A DNA stretch of 64,000 bases. Source: Turnera subulata (lineage: Eukaryota > Streptophyta > Magnoliopsida > Malpighiales > Passifloraceae). Made by a program: the position numbers and the translations under genes. The stretch spans positions 160,451 through 224,450 of the forward strand of contig JAKUCV010001432.1 in NCBI GenBank assembly GCA_028386065.3, written 5' to 3'. Position 1 is the stretch's first letter; the number at the start of each line of letters is the position of its first letter. Below are positions 46,484 to 59,404 of this stretch, in pieces. Under the pieces are notes generated by a model. The model had not been told where the DNA came from. It did no database searches and saw only the letters and a list, made by a program, of their open reading frames with translations.

Positions 46484-46623
46484 CTTGATGGTTTTGTATG
46501 TAAAAGAAGCTAACTATTAATCTAGTACTAGATGCACACTTAGCAATAAGTGTGAAAAGAAGGTTTTAAAGAAGAGAACTTGCTATGAAAATTTCATGGG
46601 ATGCACTCTAGCTCTATGTATGT

Positions 46624-46635
46624 TATATATATATA
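46624..46635 (-). promoter_or_regulatory. TATA box of the small Cys-motif protein gene (minus)
   Basis: TATATATATATA about 150 bases upstream of the ATG at 46,483, followed toward the gene by a leader without ATG. Confidence 0.55.
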
Positions 46636-48873
46636 GGGGGAGATACTAATCTTATTATCCTCCTCACGTTGTGTGTGAGGTTATATTAGAATGGGTAACC
46701 CAATCAAGTGGTGCTCCATGATTCTAGCTTGTTTGTCCATATTGTAAAAATCCAAAAAAAGTGCCCATTTCGTGCATATGAGAGCCAAAAAGCTAGATTG
46801 GTTAAGTTCCCTATGTCCAGTTTTTCCTTGCAATTAAATGGATATTGCGTTATGGTCCAGACCCACTCTGCTTGATTACCTTTTACTACTTTCTATCACA
46901 GTTAATGCGATTTTGGATGAGTTCAATGCTGATGATCAAGTTTTCTAAGAGCATATACATCCAACTATATTATGCGTAGAAAAAATGTCTAATTAAGCAA
47001 ACTTATGGATTACATTTTTTTTCAAAAGAAAATAAAGGGCTAAAAAACTGGAATCCAGGACTGTCTGATGTGTGACGAGGAGTGGAAGAAACAAACACAT
47101 GGAGACGTGAGTGGCTACATGAGAAGATGAAGTTTCATGTGGTGGAGTTCATGTCATATTCTTTGTATTTTGTACACGTATCAGATTCTCCTTATTGCTT
47201 ACAAAAACTGAATGGGAAATTGTCAGGTGTGATCCCATAATTAGCCTACAGATGATTCCTATCTACTCTGTCGTCTAATGTTTCAACATTCCTCCATGTG
47301 GAACAAGGAAAGTAATTAGATCTCAAAGTGCCATGTGATTAATCAAAATTTTATTGCTACATCGTCTCTAACCTAAATCATGCTTCATGTTTCAACCCAA
47401 TAATTTTCTTGCCAGATGGCTTACTCTAATGGAATGCTGCCAAACCCCACTTGAATAATTAGTTTAACGCTCCTGTTTACTTTTGGTTGCATCATATTAA
47501 CTAACTACACGAGGTAAGCCTTCCCCGAACCCAGTGATTTAATGGTAACCATATTAACTAGATATAATGTATATCCAGTTTTAAGATTTGTTTTTTCTTC
47601 TTATGATAATATTAGGGGTTACTCTCAGTTGTTTTTACTATGAAAAGGACATTGTTAGGGCCATGAGGTTCCTGTGAATCCTATCTGCCTTGAAATACAC
47701 AATTATATACAATTTTGGACCTTTTTCATCAATGATTCCAATTTCGCTGCTCAATTTCCACATTAGACGACAATATGTGCATTGATGAGTCTCGCCAACT
47801 CTACTCATTCAAACCAAGGAAAACGCCAATAGCATTTCCCTAGCACCAAGCATCAATGAAAATGAATGACGGGAAACCGCTATCTTTTAATTGTTTAATT
47901 ACAATTCTAGTATAGTGATGCAAGGTATTAAAAATTGCATCATCTCGTTCTTAATATTATCCAACTCTCTAAGAGTTCTTGACATTAGATTTTTTAAGTA
48001 GCGGGTCGTTAGCGTACCTATCATTTGATGTTATCGATCTATCTAAAGAAAAATTATTGTTAATTTCAAGATGATAATTGGGTATAGACTACAATGGGGA
48101 TGATAACGACACCAAGCATATTATTTTTTTTTATGTGGATAATCTTTATACGTCTTTTTATCCTGATATAAGCAACCATATGAGGCTTAATGTGTGATGT
48201 TTTGCTTTATTAATTATAACCATCACCCAGTTAAAAGTGCGTCTATGGAATTCGTGATTGAGGAATTCAAGAGATATAATAGTAATTTTATTGAAAAAAT
48301 TGAGGAATGAAGAAAATGAATAGGGAATTCAAAGAGATACGTTTCATATTTCTATTATTTGGAGACAGAAAAAGATTGAGGAATGAAGAGAAGGAACAGG
48401 GAAATTTCAGAAATTTGTGGTTGTTGTATTGAGAAAGGAAAAAAAAATTATCAGATAATATAGATAACCCCAAATGCAGGAGCTGGTTTACCTATTTGGT
48501 GAAGTTTTGTTCACTCTTCAGGGTTGAACCCGGTACCAGCAGTCTTATTGTTAATTAGACTCTAATTGGAAGTTAAGCCAGGTTGTTTTTAAGCCAACTG
48601 AGTTCAATACAAGCAACGGACTTACCAGTCAACTGACAAACTACCATTCAGCGGATGGAAAACCGGTACAAGTAATCATGTTCTTGCATAGGATTTTTTT
48701 TACTCAGATTATATTAGCCAATTAATATACATGACAAACTCTTAGCTTTGTTTCAGGTTTCGTTTTCAACTCATACCTTACATAATTTAAGTTCGTCCTC
48801 TAAAGAGCTATATCTCATCATCTACCTGTAAAAAAAGTGTCCACGACTCTGCATTGATTGATTGATCAAAGTA
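46636..48873. other. intergenic sequence with divergent promoters
   Basis: No gene is supported. It includes the promoter of the minus-strand small protein and, at its end, of the Rab5-type gene. A GAGGAATGAAGA word occurs twice near 48,300 and 48,380. Confidence 0.5.
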
Positions 48874-51670
48874 ATGGCGAGGACAGGCAACAAGAACATA
48901 CAAGCCAAGCTGGTGGGTATGGCTTTTCCTGTTTGTTGTTATATTATGTTTCCCATGGCCTCAAGTTGGTTTTCTTCATCATAAACATGATCCTTTTGGG
49001 ATGTAACACAAACTATAAAGGAAGGCGTAAGTTTGTGTCCTTTTATATTTGTGATGTTATAAATTTTGCTGCGGTTATGCTGATACTTAAGCGGTTTAAT
49101 TTTATGCTGTTTAACTGTTTGATGATCAGGACAAGAAGTCTAAACATAGGATCTTTTGGTACAATGTTATATCTGTTAGTCCATTTGGTTACCTGTATTC
49201 TTCTTTTAAAAATAATATTCAGTGCTCGCGGTGGTTTGCCCTGGCCACTGGAGGAGCCTCCCCTCAACCTAAACTTTGATTCTACCAAAAGAAAAAACAT
49301 AATATTCAGAATTCTTGATATGCAGATCATACAGATTTGATTGATTGTCATAAAAGTGTAATCCGTAAAACTACTTATTGTGAGGATTTCAACAGTGACC
49401 TGCATAGGAATTATTAGCAGCAGCCATAGGATAGATGCAGACATCTGTGGTTAAACCAAGTGTAGTATCCATTTGATGATGAAAGTGAATATATTGTGAG
49501 GTTTCCTCAGGTACTTCTTGGAGACATGGGGACCGGGAAGACAAGTTTGGCATTGAGATTTGTCAAAGGACAGTTTTATGATTTCCAGGTCATTCTTAAG
49601 TTCTTTAATATTCCCCTTCAATTTTGTCCTTTTGAACGAGGCATTATTCAAGCTTTGTGGATCCTGAAATGAGGGTAAACTCCAGGAATCAACAATTGGG
49701 GCGGCCTTTTTCACTCAGGTTCTGTCCTTGAATGAGGCTACCGTGAAGTTTGATTTATGGGACACGGCCGGGCAGGAACGATACTATAGCTTGGCTCCTA
49801 TGTACTACCGAGGCGCTGCAGCAGCTGTGGTGGTGTATGATATCACAAGCATGGTAACTATTATAATCCTGTTCTGGTTATCTTTCTCTTTAGTATCTCT
49901 TCAACATTTATTTATGTTCATTTGGTCCGAATTGCAAGTAAATGTGGCTGTGACAATGAGGTTTAACTTAGCAAACATGCTTATGAATGATGCTACTGGA
50001 TTATATGGTTCAATTTGGTCTATCTTGTATTGTGACCTCTCTTGCAATTTCAGTCTCAGCTAGTTTTAGTATGATTGCACGAGAAGAAAGTCCATGTTAA
50101 GTACAACCAGATTTATGTTCTGAAAAAGACATTTGGGTTTTGAGTGTTTGTTGCATTTAGTTTGACTATCTACCTGAGAAGCGAAAACTTTTCTGTCCTC
50201 AGGATACTTTCCAACGGGCTAAAAAATGGGTTCTGGAATTGCAAAGACAAGGTAATTAACTGAAATGCTTTTGTGGTCATGTCAGGATCCTGTGCTTCTT
50301 TATTAGAGAATTTATTCAGGGTAGCGTCTACCATCACTGCCTCAGGATCCATATCTTTTATGCTTCAAAACTTTCGCTTTTGTTTCCTTATGTTTGTCTC
50401 CTTGTTAACAGAATGAATTTCCAAGCTGCTCGAGTTAAATGTGGGCCTTCACACCTTCTAATTCTATATACACTTGATGAATCCTTTGCATCCACTAGGC
50501 CAAAATTATGAGGATATTAAATTTAGCCACATACATAATCAGACACTGTTGCCCTAAGGTGTTGCTTGGAGAAGTACTCAGCCCAAGGGGTCCTAGTCTA
50601 AGAAAATTATTGTCTTTACAACATCTCCTTGGTTCTATGTTTCATTGTGTCAGGGAATCCAAAATTGATAATGTTCTTGGTGGGCAACAAGGCCGATGTG
50701 GAAGAGAAGAGAAAAGTTGCATATGAGGTACATCAAAATCTAATGAGATAGTTTAGTTTTATGTTTGCTCTCAGTGGAAATTGAGACAATGCAAATTATT
50801 TAACATCCTAATTTTCCAGATCCCTGAAACGGGGATTTATACTTTTCATCTGGTTCCTAAAGGTATATGTAATTCTGTAAAAATGTCTCTATACTCTATT
50901 AAATTTTGCAGGATGGGGAACAGTATGCTAAAGAGAATGGTTTGGATTTCCTTGAAACATCAGCAAAAACAGCACAGAATGTCAACGAGCTCTTCTACGA
51001 AATAGGTAATCATATATCCACCCAACCTTGATTCATTTGATGACACAATTTAGTACGACTAGAAAGCAACTTTTGTCGTCTACATCACTGGTGAAATCTG
51101 GTGGAGCCGCTGCGTATTTGCAGTGCCATAAGGAATGCAGTATTTATCATTGCACTGCTGAGACTATAAATGCTTGTTTGACCGGAGGAGAAATGAAAAA
51201 TGGAGGGTAAATAGTACTGTAGTTGAGGAAGTCCTTTACCACAAGGGATATATATCTGTCTCTGCGACTTTGCAAAAAATGCAGTGAGTGAATTGTTAGC
51301 AAAGTCAGCTGGATTATGTAAATACAATCACAGAAATTGAAAGAATGTGAAAGAGGAAAAAAAGGGAATAACCCTCTTATCTAACAAAACAAAAAGAAAA
51401 TCTCATGTAAAGTAATCAGTTATATGTCAACAATAAGTCACGAATACAACAATTTTTTATAACGCTGATTGCTACTTTTCCAGGATGATATTTTGCTAGC
51501 TTTTGATGTTCAATTCTAAGTTTTTATTCAGAACTTAGTACATTGTGCTGATGAGAAAAATGGTTGTTTCAGCTAAGAGATTGGCTAAGGCTGCCCCCTT
51601 GCGACCGACTGGAATGAAACTGCAAAGCAGACAACAAGAAAGTGGAAGAAGAATGTTCTGCTGCTCATGA
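48874..51670 (+). CDS. Rab5-type small GTPase (RABF2-like)
   Basis: Seven exons, 48,874-48,912; 49,511-49,588; 49,686-49,853; 50,203-50,251; 50,654-50,727; 50,912-51,005; 51,573-51,670, join in frame to 199 residues starting [20 protein letters not shown]-binding motifs are complete: P-loop GDMGTGKT (17-24), effector-region ESTIGAAF (40-47), WDTAGQE with Gln69 (64-70), NKAD (123-126) and TSAK (152-155). The protein ends RRMFCCS, so the two Cys can be geranylgeranylated for membrane attachment. Conserved [20 protein letters not shown] marks the Rab5 group. Plant RABF2 proteins work on early/late endosomes in vacuolar and plasma-membrane traffic, with VPS9-type exchange factors. One small difference is Tyr where the family usually has His in RYHSLAP. 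The reading frame looks functional. Confidence 0.95.
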
Positions 51671-53234
51671 TGCATGATGATCACCACCAAAAGCTGGGTA
51701 GTGTGTTTGTAAATTTTCAAATACTCGTTAGCATTTCTTCTTTAATTGATTCCTTGCTTCAATAATGAGTCACACGATTCCTACCCACCATGAGAGCCTC
51801 AAACCAAATCAATGATCCTGAAATGTGAAGTATACAGTATGGTTTTGAGATGCCATGACATTATGATTCTGTTTATGCGTGCCAGGCATCCTTTTGAGGT
51901 TGGATGTGAGATGAATTGAATTTATATTTTCCGCGTAAGCATTGCCCTTTGGGATTATAAGTTGTCAAAATTGAAGTTGTTCTTAACTTAGTTGTCGGGT
52001 GCATTTGCTTTTTCCGTTTTTGTTAGCATAGACTTTTTATACCTCCAAAATGCCTGCCTCATCAGTCATCACATATGTGCTACAAGAAATTGGATGGGCT
52101 GGACATACACAGCCCAAAAGGTTAAATAAATGTAGGTTACTAGGTTAGTAGTTATTAGCCCAGTATAAATAGCATGCGCTGGATGTACCCCGTAAGATGA
52201 CTTTTTTTTTTTTTTTGAGAAACACCCGTAGGATGACTTTGGCTAGTAGCAAGATTGCATAAACGAGGATGAGAGAATAAGCAAATACGAGACTCCCCCA
52301 TGGGAATAAGCTTCAGACCATGAAAGAGACACAAAAAAAGAAGACTAAAACTTGAACAGGAAAGTGAACGAGAAAAATTTATTCATTTAGCAATATTTGC
52401 ACTCCATGATTCTTTTAGAGCGTGTCATGACTTGTTTCACACACATTTTACATTTATGGTGGTACTTGCCAATTACCATGACCAATTGACCATATATCAG
52501 ATTACCGATAGAACTACCCTGAGCATATGTATCAAATGACAACCACGCGTACATGACCTCTGTCTGTGGGGGCAAAGCTCAGCTTCTGACTCGCTGAGCA
52601 CACCGATATAATCACATCAGGAGTGCCCAGATCACTAAAATGTTGTTGCAGAAACCAGTCTAGTAAATGGGGGCAGTGCAGACACTGAAGCTTCTTGCCT
52701 CATTGGCCTCATGCAAACCAACAAGACCGGTCATAATCTAAACTGGACAAATGCCTCGCGGGTCACAGTTTGTTTTTTGCCTTCCATGCCTTGGTAACAC
52801 CACCCGAGGTCCCTCAAAAACAGAGTTCTCCTTTTTTTGTATAATTCTTAACCCTACTTATTTCTTTTCTGGCCCTTTTTAGTCCACCTCAACGCAGTTC
52901 ACATGCAGCTTCTAACTCCAAAGTAACAAGGAAAAAGTAGTACAACAATAAAAATCTAACAAACCCCTTGGTTTCTACCGCATAACAGCAGATATGCAAA
53001 TTACTTACAAAAAAGAAACACCCATACAAGTAGATGAAAACAACTGTCACTTCTGCAACGTTAATAAAGGAAAGAAAAAAAAAGGAGCACTAGAAATTTA
53101 TCTGCTACAGGCGTGCTCTTGGATGACGCGAGCCATGGAAGATGGGTCATGTGAATGTGAAAGAAAGTACTACTACTACTTACTACTACTACAAACTCGA
53201 AATATTCTATTCTCTGACTTGGAAAAAAACACTA
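51671..53234. other. intergenic sequence between convergent genes
   Basis: No gene is supported. A minus-strand open frame at 52,387-52,575 contains CKMCVKQ and MECKYC, a possible Cys-pair arrangement, but has no upstream exon or known match. A poly(A)-type micro-insertion lies at 52,189-52,240. Confidence 0.45.
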
Positions 53235-54137
53235 TCACCACGAAGGAGACGTGCAAGGAGAACCTGAGGACGATGAGGAAATGCCATTGTTACTAACTGA
53301 ATCACTCCCTGAAGTACCCAAAGACGTTGCATCTCTCAAAGAAACTGAACAGGCCTGAGCTGGGAGCTTCTTCATTGGAGTAAGTGGAGGGGTGCCAGGG
53401 AGTGAATGTGGTTGGTTTATAACCTCCTCCTCCCCCTCCTCTTCACCTGAAGAACCACCTTGCTCCAAACGGGATGGAGATGAGTCAGGAGTTTCGTATG
53501 GAGTATTCACCCTGCTTGCATTGTTGTCGTAGATGGGATTGGATATATAAACTAAATGCTCTTTGTCACCTACACCGGTAGCCTTTTCATTATTACAACA
53601 AGTATTGCTGCTACTGATTTGGACATGGATTTCTCTAATTTGCTGGGGTGAGTTCGGGAAGGAAGTTGAGAGAGGTGAAGAAGTGTTTATGACACCAATG
53701 TGTTGGGGGCTTGTGTGTGATTCTTGGGTAAAGACTTCAAGGACATTGTGAGGCTGGTGGAAGTCGTCTTGGTCGTCCCTCACTTTTGCCACCTTGTGTT
53801 CTTTGCAAGACATTGCAGGGAACAATAAGTTTCTTGGAGCTTGAAGAACCCCCTGTGCATAGTAGCTGGAAAGAGGAGGAGGCGGAGAAGGTGATTGCTC
53901 TGAGGGTCGCTGTGATGAGGGAGTATTATTGCCCGGTGAGGAAGTGGTGGTGGTGGCGGTGGCTGTGGGAGTGGGAGTGGTGGTGGTGGTGGTAGAGAAG
54001 GCTCTTAGTTGGCGTCGGCGAAGTAAGAGGGTGCAGTAGAGCTCGACTAGCAACACCAGGACTAAGGCCAAAACAATGGCAAGGGTCACCACCATTACCA
54101 GTGTTGCTCCCATTATTACCTTGGAAGTTCCCTTCAT
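53235..54137 (-). CDS. single-pass membrane protein of unknown function, low-complexity cytosolic tail
   Basis: Single-exon gene of 300 residues; the ATG at 54,137 (MKGTSKVIMG) is preferred to an upstream TTG. One membrane helix (about residues 10-34, ATLVMVVTLAIVLALVLVLL) is followed by a basic LLRRRQLR, so the tail is probably cytosolic. The tail is Ser/Thr/Pro-rich with a long Thr run, a PPPPLSSYYAQGVLQAPRNL stretch, and several conserved-looking short motifs: VYISNPIYDNN, TPYETPDSSPSRLE and LPGTPPLTPMKKLP. The last two are typical of phosphorylated loops in plant membrane proteins. I know of similar uncharacterised plant proteins but can give no role. There is no catalytic domain. The tail ends in a Ser-rich SSSSSGSPCTSPSW. 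Confidence 0.75.
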   Translation of the reverse strand: MKGTSKVIMGATLVMVVTLAIVLALVLVLLVELYCTLLLRRRQLRAFSTTTTTTPTPTATATTTTSSPGNNTPSSQRPSEQSPSPPPPLSSYYAQGVLQAPRNLLFPAMSCKEHKVAKVRDDQDDFHQPHNVLEVFTQESHTSPQHIGVINTSSPLSTSFPNSPQQIREIHVQISSSNTCCNNEKATGVGDKEHLVYISNPIYDNNASRVNTPYETPDSSPSRLEQGGSSGEEEGEEEVINQPHSLPGTPPLTPMKKLPAQACSVSLRDATSLGTSGSDSVSNNGISSSSSGSPCTSPSW

Positions 54138-55130
54138 CTTCTGCTTTCTCAATTCTCTTTCCCTCTCTCTCTCTTCTCTGTACTGTCTCTAAGGTGGACT
54201 TTCTTTTTTTTTTTCCGCAAGACTGGAATGGGAGGTTGTAAAAAGAGGCCACCGCAATAAAAGAGAGGGCGGGAGGATTGTTTTGGCGGGAAACAGTCCT
54301 TTACCTTTGCAAGGGTAGAGGAAGAGAGCATTGGGCATGGGTAATCTAAAGGCTCTTTATTTTACTTACTTCTGACTTTCACTTTCAAGGTCCCACTCGT
54401 CATTTTGCAAAATAAAGTATCGCAGTAAAGCATTGTTACAGTATCAAGCATTATGATGATGTCATATCTCTGCTAAAGAATGTAAGTTACCACAACCGCA
54501 GTTAGGTCAAGGCAACCTTCCATTTCCAAACCAGGCAGTTTTCTTTTTCTTTGGTCAACAAACCAAGCAGTTGTTCTAGTTGCCGATGATCCAATCATGC
54601 AGCTGTAAGGGCTTGACCAACGTACCAAACAGCAATAACACCATCCAACAGATTCTTAAAAAGTAAAGCAGGTAAGAGAACAAAAGAATATGATAAATTG
54701 CAATCGTTGTACAGTATTCCGGAAGCTAAATCGCCTTCTTCTATCAACCTGTGTAAGAAATTACAAGCGCCTTACAACTTTTACAACCCAATAGATGTGG
54801 AAATGTAGATGTATTAGAAGTACAACCTATAAATGCATGGTTTTTTCTGTCTCTTCTGTAGAAGCATGAAATGCAATCTCCACACGCCAATGCACTGTTA
54901 AAAAATATGTATCCATATTCTGCAGAAACAAGCAATGCCAAGACCCGAGCAATAGTGGACTGTACTCAGATTAGAACTATTGTAATTGGGCAGTGGAAGG
55001 CCATCCCTGCTGGGACGTTTGGTAATTGATAAAGGAGCATGGCCACCACGAGGAAGCCAATCCCAGAATATTGCAATTAATGCTCTCCAGATGATGAAAA
55101 GTATCTTGATCCTGTTTTCTGACTGAGAAT
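54138..55130. other. intergenic sequence
   Basis: Contains the promoter and leader of the gene at 53,235-54,137 and the 3' region of the IST1-like gene. A micro-insertion with imperfect direct repeat lies at 54,528-54,572. No further gene. Confidence 0.5.
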
Positions 55131-58100
55131 TTACCTACCCTTCAAGGCTGCAAAACGGGCAGCCAAATCATCATAATCCGGTAGTTTTGGATGCACATGC
55201 CGAGCTGGGCTCGATCTGTCTGGATTGAAGGAAGCAGCACGAGTGAAAGTTTTTGTTGCCTCTGATGAAGTCGTTTGCTCACGAGGAAGGGAAATAGAAC
55301 GGGGAGGGAAAACCTCTGGGGTTTCATCAGGCCCATCCCTTCTAAGATGTGGCGTGGATACATCAGCCTCACTACCGTGGTGATGCGCGTGGCGACTTCT
55401 AGACTTCCTTCTCACCCTACCAGGTTCATCGGCTGACGGTTTCTTGCTGTAATGTAACAGAAGCTTGTCAATTATCCTTTCCTCTTCATCTTCATAGTGA
55501 TCATCATCAACTAAGATCTGCAAGCCTTTCTTTGGATCATTCCTTCTCCTGCTCCTCGAACTTCTCCTTACAGCTCCTGTATCTTCCAAGTTAGTAGCAT
55601 CACCGTGGCTGGAGTGAGATTTTGAGTGTCTCCTTCTCATAGATCTTGGTTTCGGTATGGGATTAACAACACCATCATGCTGGTAATAGTTATGGCCCTC
55701 GTGTCCATTACTATTTTCTCTTGCAGTTCCGACAGTCTTCCTGCTGTGGTCAACATGATATGCTTCTTGTTGGACTACCTCTGACCCATTAACGGCTATG
55801 GTCCTGTGATCCAATAGAGAAGCTTTGGGGACTAAATTGGCATCTGAACCAGACTGTCTGTTATCCTTTGGCTTAGAATTGGGTTTAGTGTATGGTGGAG
55901 GAAGGGCATTATTATGATAGGGTTTTTGCACATGGACTTCTTGCTCTTGAACATCTCTTCTTGACTCTGCAGTCTTGCTCTGACCACCATAATTATTACC
56001 AGCTAATCCTGCATGATGGGAAGAGACATCCACCTGGCCAAGAGTTTCCGGTTTGCGATGAGTTAAAGTGTTCCATGCATTCCCCCTACCATCTATCTCG
56101 GAACCGCCATTACCACTCTCTGCTTTCTTCCTCTGAGATGAAATACCTAACCTCACTGTCTTTGAGGGAGTATCTGTCTTCCATGATTCATGCTTCTCCA
56201 AATTCACTTCATGTGTCCTTTCTATTAAAATGTCCATTTTCAGTATGCTTTCTTCTTTGATAATGACTGGCTTGTGTCCATGGCTCAGAATCCCATTCCT
56301 GGATTGATGATTGAGCTCATTTTTGGTCGCCACGTTACTCTCTGGCTTGCGTCCATTGCTCAGAACTCCATGTCTGGATTGATGACTGAGCTCATTTTTG
56401 GTCGGTACATTACTCTCCTTGCCATTGACAAATCGATATCCACCAAGGTCATGCCTCAGCCGTTCCTTGGCTGAAAGATCATGTTCATCTCGTTTTTGTG
56501 CAGATTCCTTGCCAGTAGTTGACATGTACTTATGAACATTGATCTGTGGAGACCCATATGTTTTTGGTTGGTTCTCCACAGTTTCCTTGCTACTGCTTGA
56601 CCAGTAATTCTGTGAAGAACCATATGTTTTTGGTTGGTCCTGCAAAAGAAACAGATGAGGAAGAAATAATGGGAAAAGGAATAACTATCAAAAGAGAATA
56701 GTGAAACAAAGGACAGCTGAAAACACACGCACAGACAAAAGAAGAGAAATATGAATAGGAAATGAAACTAAGGTGTGAACCTGTGCAGATGCAGGGGTCT
56801 TGGAAATCATCTGTTCACAAGCCCTGGGATCCCATTTTAGCGAGAACTCTGATGCTATGTCTTGCATTAGCTGAATCTTCTTCTCTTTGGTACAAGACTT
56901 TGAAGATGAATTTTCCACGAACTATTAATCAACAATAAGGGGTTAGTCATAGCAAAGAAGCTAAGAATCTGAAAAGTTCTTTTTTCTGAGACAAATCCAT
57001 CAAGAATCACCTCTTGGTTCACAAAAAGTTCCACTGAATTTCCATATCTCTCATAAAAGGTATCTCTAAGGTCACGTAACTCCGGCAACTCGGAATATCT
57101 GGCAGCTGCAGACATAAGGGATGAGACAGCCTCCCTGCAGTCTTCCGGGCAGTGCCTGTAAATATGGCAGTGAATTAAGACAAATATGGACAAAAACTTA
57201 GAAGTGACCATCATCTCAAGCAAAACTGACGAAGAATTCATACTGTACAATGGCAGTCAGAAACTGGAAGAAAAAGAAATAGTTGTTCTATCCACATTGC
57301 CCTTATAGACTCATTACAATGTAAGTAGAGGATTGGGAGATCACCAGATCTCATAGTTTGCTTGAATTTGTGCAAGCCTTGAAAGTAGACTAACAATTTA
57401 GATTCATAAAGATCTGCCAAAGAAATATTAATCACCAACATTCATGATAGTTAAGGTCCTTCAGGAAGCAGAAAGTATTTTTCCAAAGACATTGGCATAC
57501 TATTTTTGCAGGCTAATGTCCCCAGAAACTAGCATGGCAAAGTTGGATTATCCACAGATTTTGTGTTCCCCACAGTACTTCGATAGTAATAATTTTTACT
57601 TCATCACTCAGTACCTCAAGCTTCCATAGGCAGCTTACATGAACAAAAAGTCAATGGCATTAACAAAAATCTGCATTTTAATCTTAGTCAATATTGGCCA
57701 TCCCCTCCAACCACCTAACTTAAAAATAATCCACAGAGCTTGATTGGTCACGTCATCGTCATTAATCAACAACCTATGCTGATGAACCTACCATGTATAC
57801 ACATGACAGCCAACTTTTTTCCAAACAAAGAAAGAAATGAAAAGAACCAAAACAACAAGCAGAATCAAAAGCAAACGTTTTCTGCCGTAGAATTCATGTT
57901 GCAAGAACCAACCGCCCACAGAAAATCTGAATAATAGTGAAGTCACACCAATCTATTCCAGTACTAAAAGACAAGGCTCCTAATATATATTTATTAGGGT
58001 ACTAAATGACAACACAAGTCGCCTTCACATCGTTAAAACGTCCATCAAGTATGAGAGAAGCCAACAGCTACATAATTCATATGCAATAACGGAGCATGAC

Positions 58101-58862
58101 GTTGCTTGAAAGAAAGATAAAAACACATTTTTATCATAACAAAGAAAATGATTGGTTCAATAAAATAATTGGTTCGATTAGGAAAGGAGAATATGTTGAA
58201 CAGATGATGAAACCAAACAAAAGCATACCGTATCTTTTGCATGACAGAGAGATGCTTCAACACAAAATCACAGCACTGCTCGATAAAATCATAGCACCAA
58301 ATCCGTCTCAGTTCATCCAAAAGTCCTTCTGCCTGCAAAAATCACCACAACAACAACAACGAAGGAAAACACTCGTGAGTTTAAACTTCTGAAAGTAACT
58401 GCAAAAACAGACTTCTTAGGTTTTTCCATCGAATTTCACAAAATTTCGTCGCCTATTACCAGCCAGATTACACAAGAGGACAAAAAAACGGGAGAGGAAA
58501 AAAAAAAAAACTGTTCAAGATCAGATCAAGAGAAGGAAGGTGAGGAAGGAAAAGACAAGAATACCCTGCCATAAGCATTAATGTCGAGGCCATTAGAGAG
58601 CAGATCAGCCATATCTCTCTTCAAGAACTTAAGCGTCGCATTCTTCTTCCTTCTGTTCACATCGATCCGATTCTTCGTCGTTTTAATCAAAGATTTACTA
58701 CACAAACAAAAAAAAAATCCAAAACAAACACGAACAAGCCTCGCTATCAACTAAGGAAGCAGAAGAAGAACAAGAAAGGAACCAGAAGAAGAAAACATAA
58801 CCACATTCCGGTGAACCTTACCATTTGGAGGCAAAGCCTCGGCCGAGAATCCCGTCGAGCAT
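55131..58862 (-). CDS. IST1-like protein (ESCRT-III associated)
   Basis: Six exons, 58,862-58,822; 58,697-58,565; 58,332-58,229; 57,155-57,011; 56,921-56,781; 56,639-55,131, encode 690 residues. Residues 1-188 form the IST1 domain, with MLDGILGRGFASKCKSLIKT, NRIDVNRRKKNATLKFLKRD, then the AEGLLDELRRIWCYDFIEQC region and the conserved PELRDLRDTFYERYG. IST1 proteins bind ESCRT-III subunits and LIP5/VPS4 and help sort membrane proteins into multivesicular bodies in the cytosol. The rest is a long disordered tail, rich in Ser, Arg and His, with DQPKTYGS repeats, a 25-residue tandem repeat (DNA 56,269-56,418), an acidic patch DDDHYEDEEERIIDKLLLHY, and a conserved end (LPDYDDLAARFAALKGR) found in plant IST1-like proteins. 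The last motif may bind VPS4 or LIP5 as an MIM-like helix, which is inference. Confidence 0.93.
56269..56418. repeat. 75-bp tandem repeat in the IST1-like tail
   Basis: Two in-frame units encode KNELSHQSRHGVLSNGRKP and KNELNHQSRNGILSHGHKP with 25-residue spacing. They lie in the disordered tail, so length change is probably tolerated. Confidence 0.85.
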
Positions 58863-59404
58863 CTTCACCACAAAACGGAGAGGGCAAACGCGGTGTCGTT
58901 GGGCTCAGTAACGGAGGAGCCGCTCTCTCATTAGGCGACACGACGGAGCGGAGGGAGCTGAGAGCTGAGAAGCAGCAGGCGTTTGTTGTGTGTGTGTTTT
59001 TGGTTGTGTCTTTTTTAAGACACTCTTTCAAAATGACTGACCAGTGGGGTGACTCTCACACTGACTTGGCTTTGCTTTTTTGAGTTTTTATTGTAACATT
59101 CTAATAAGTTTTTTTTTTATTCCTTCTTCTAAGGACGATAATGACCCGGCCGGGTGTCCAGGTGCTGGTTCCGTGTTTTGCGATTATTATAACGTTGGGG
59201 AGGCTAGTTTTGGGAATTCGACATTTTGGGGGTAGATTTAGATCGTGTGTGTGTGGGTGGAGGAGTAGGCAGCGGGGTAGGCTGGGAAGTAGGCGATCGT
59301 GACCGTTTGATGGTCTGGTGTGGTGGACGGTAGGAGATGGTGGGGATTGAAGCAATCCTTATGCTTCTTATTCCTATCCCACTTAGCTGGACTGCACTTT
59401 TTTA
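58863..59404. other. promoter side of the IST1-like gene and intergenic sequence
   Basis: Follows the start of the minus-strand IST1-like gene. GT-rich stretches near 58,980-59,000 and 59,240-59,330 occur, with no additional gene. Confidence 0.5.

Noticed and set aside
52387..52575. Frame with two Cys pairs suggestive of a zinc site
   Set aside because: Only one short exon-like segment and no upstream partner; spacing does not match a zinc-finger family that I know.
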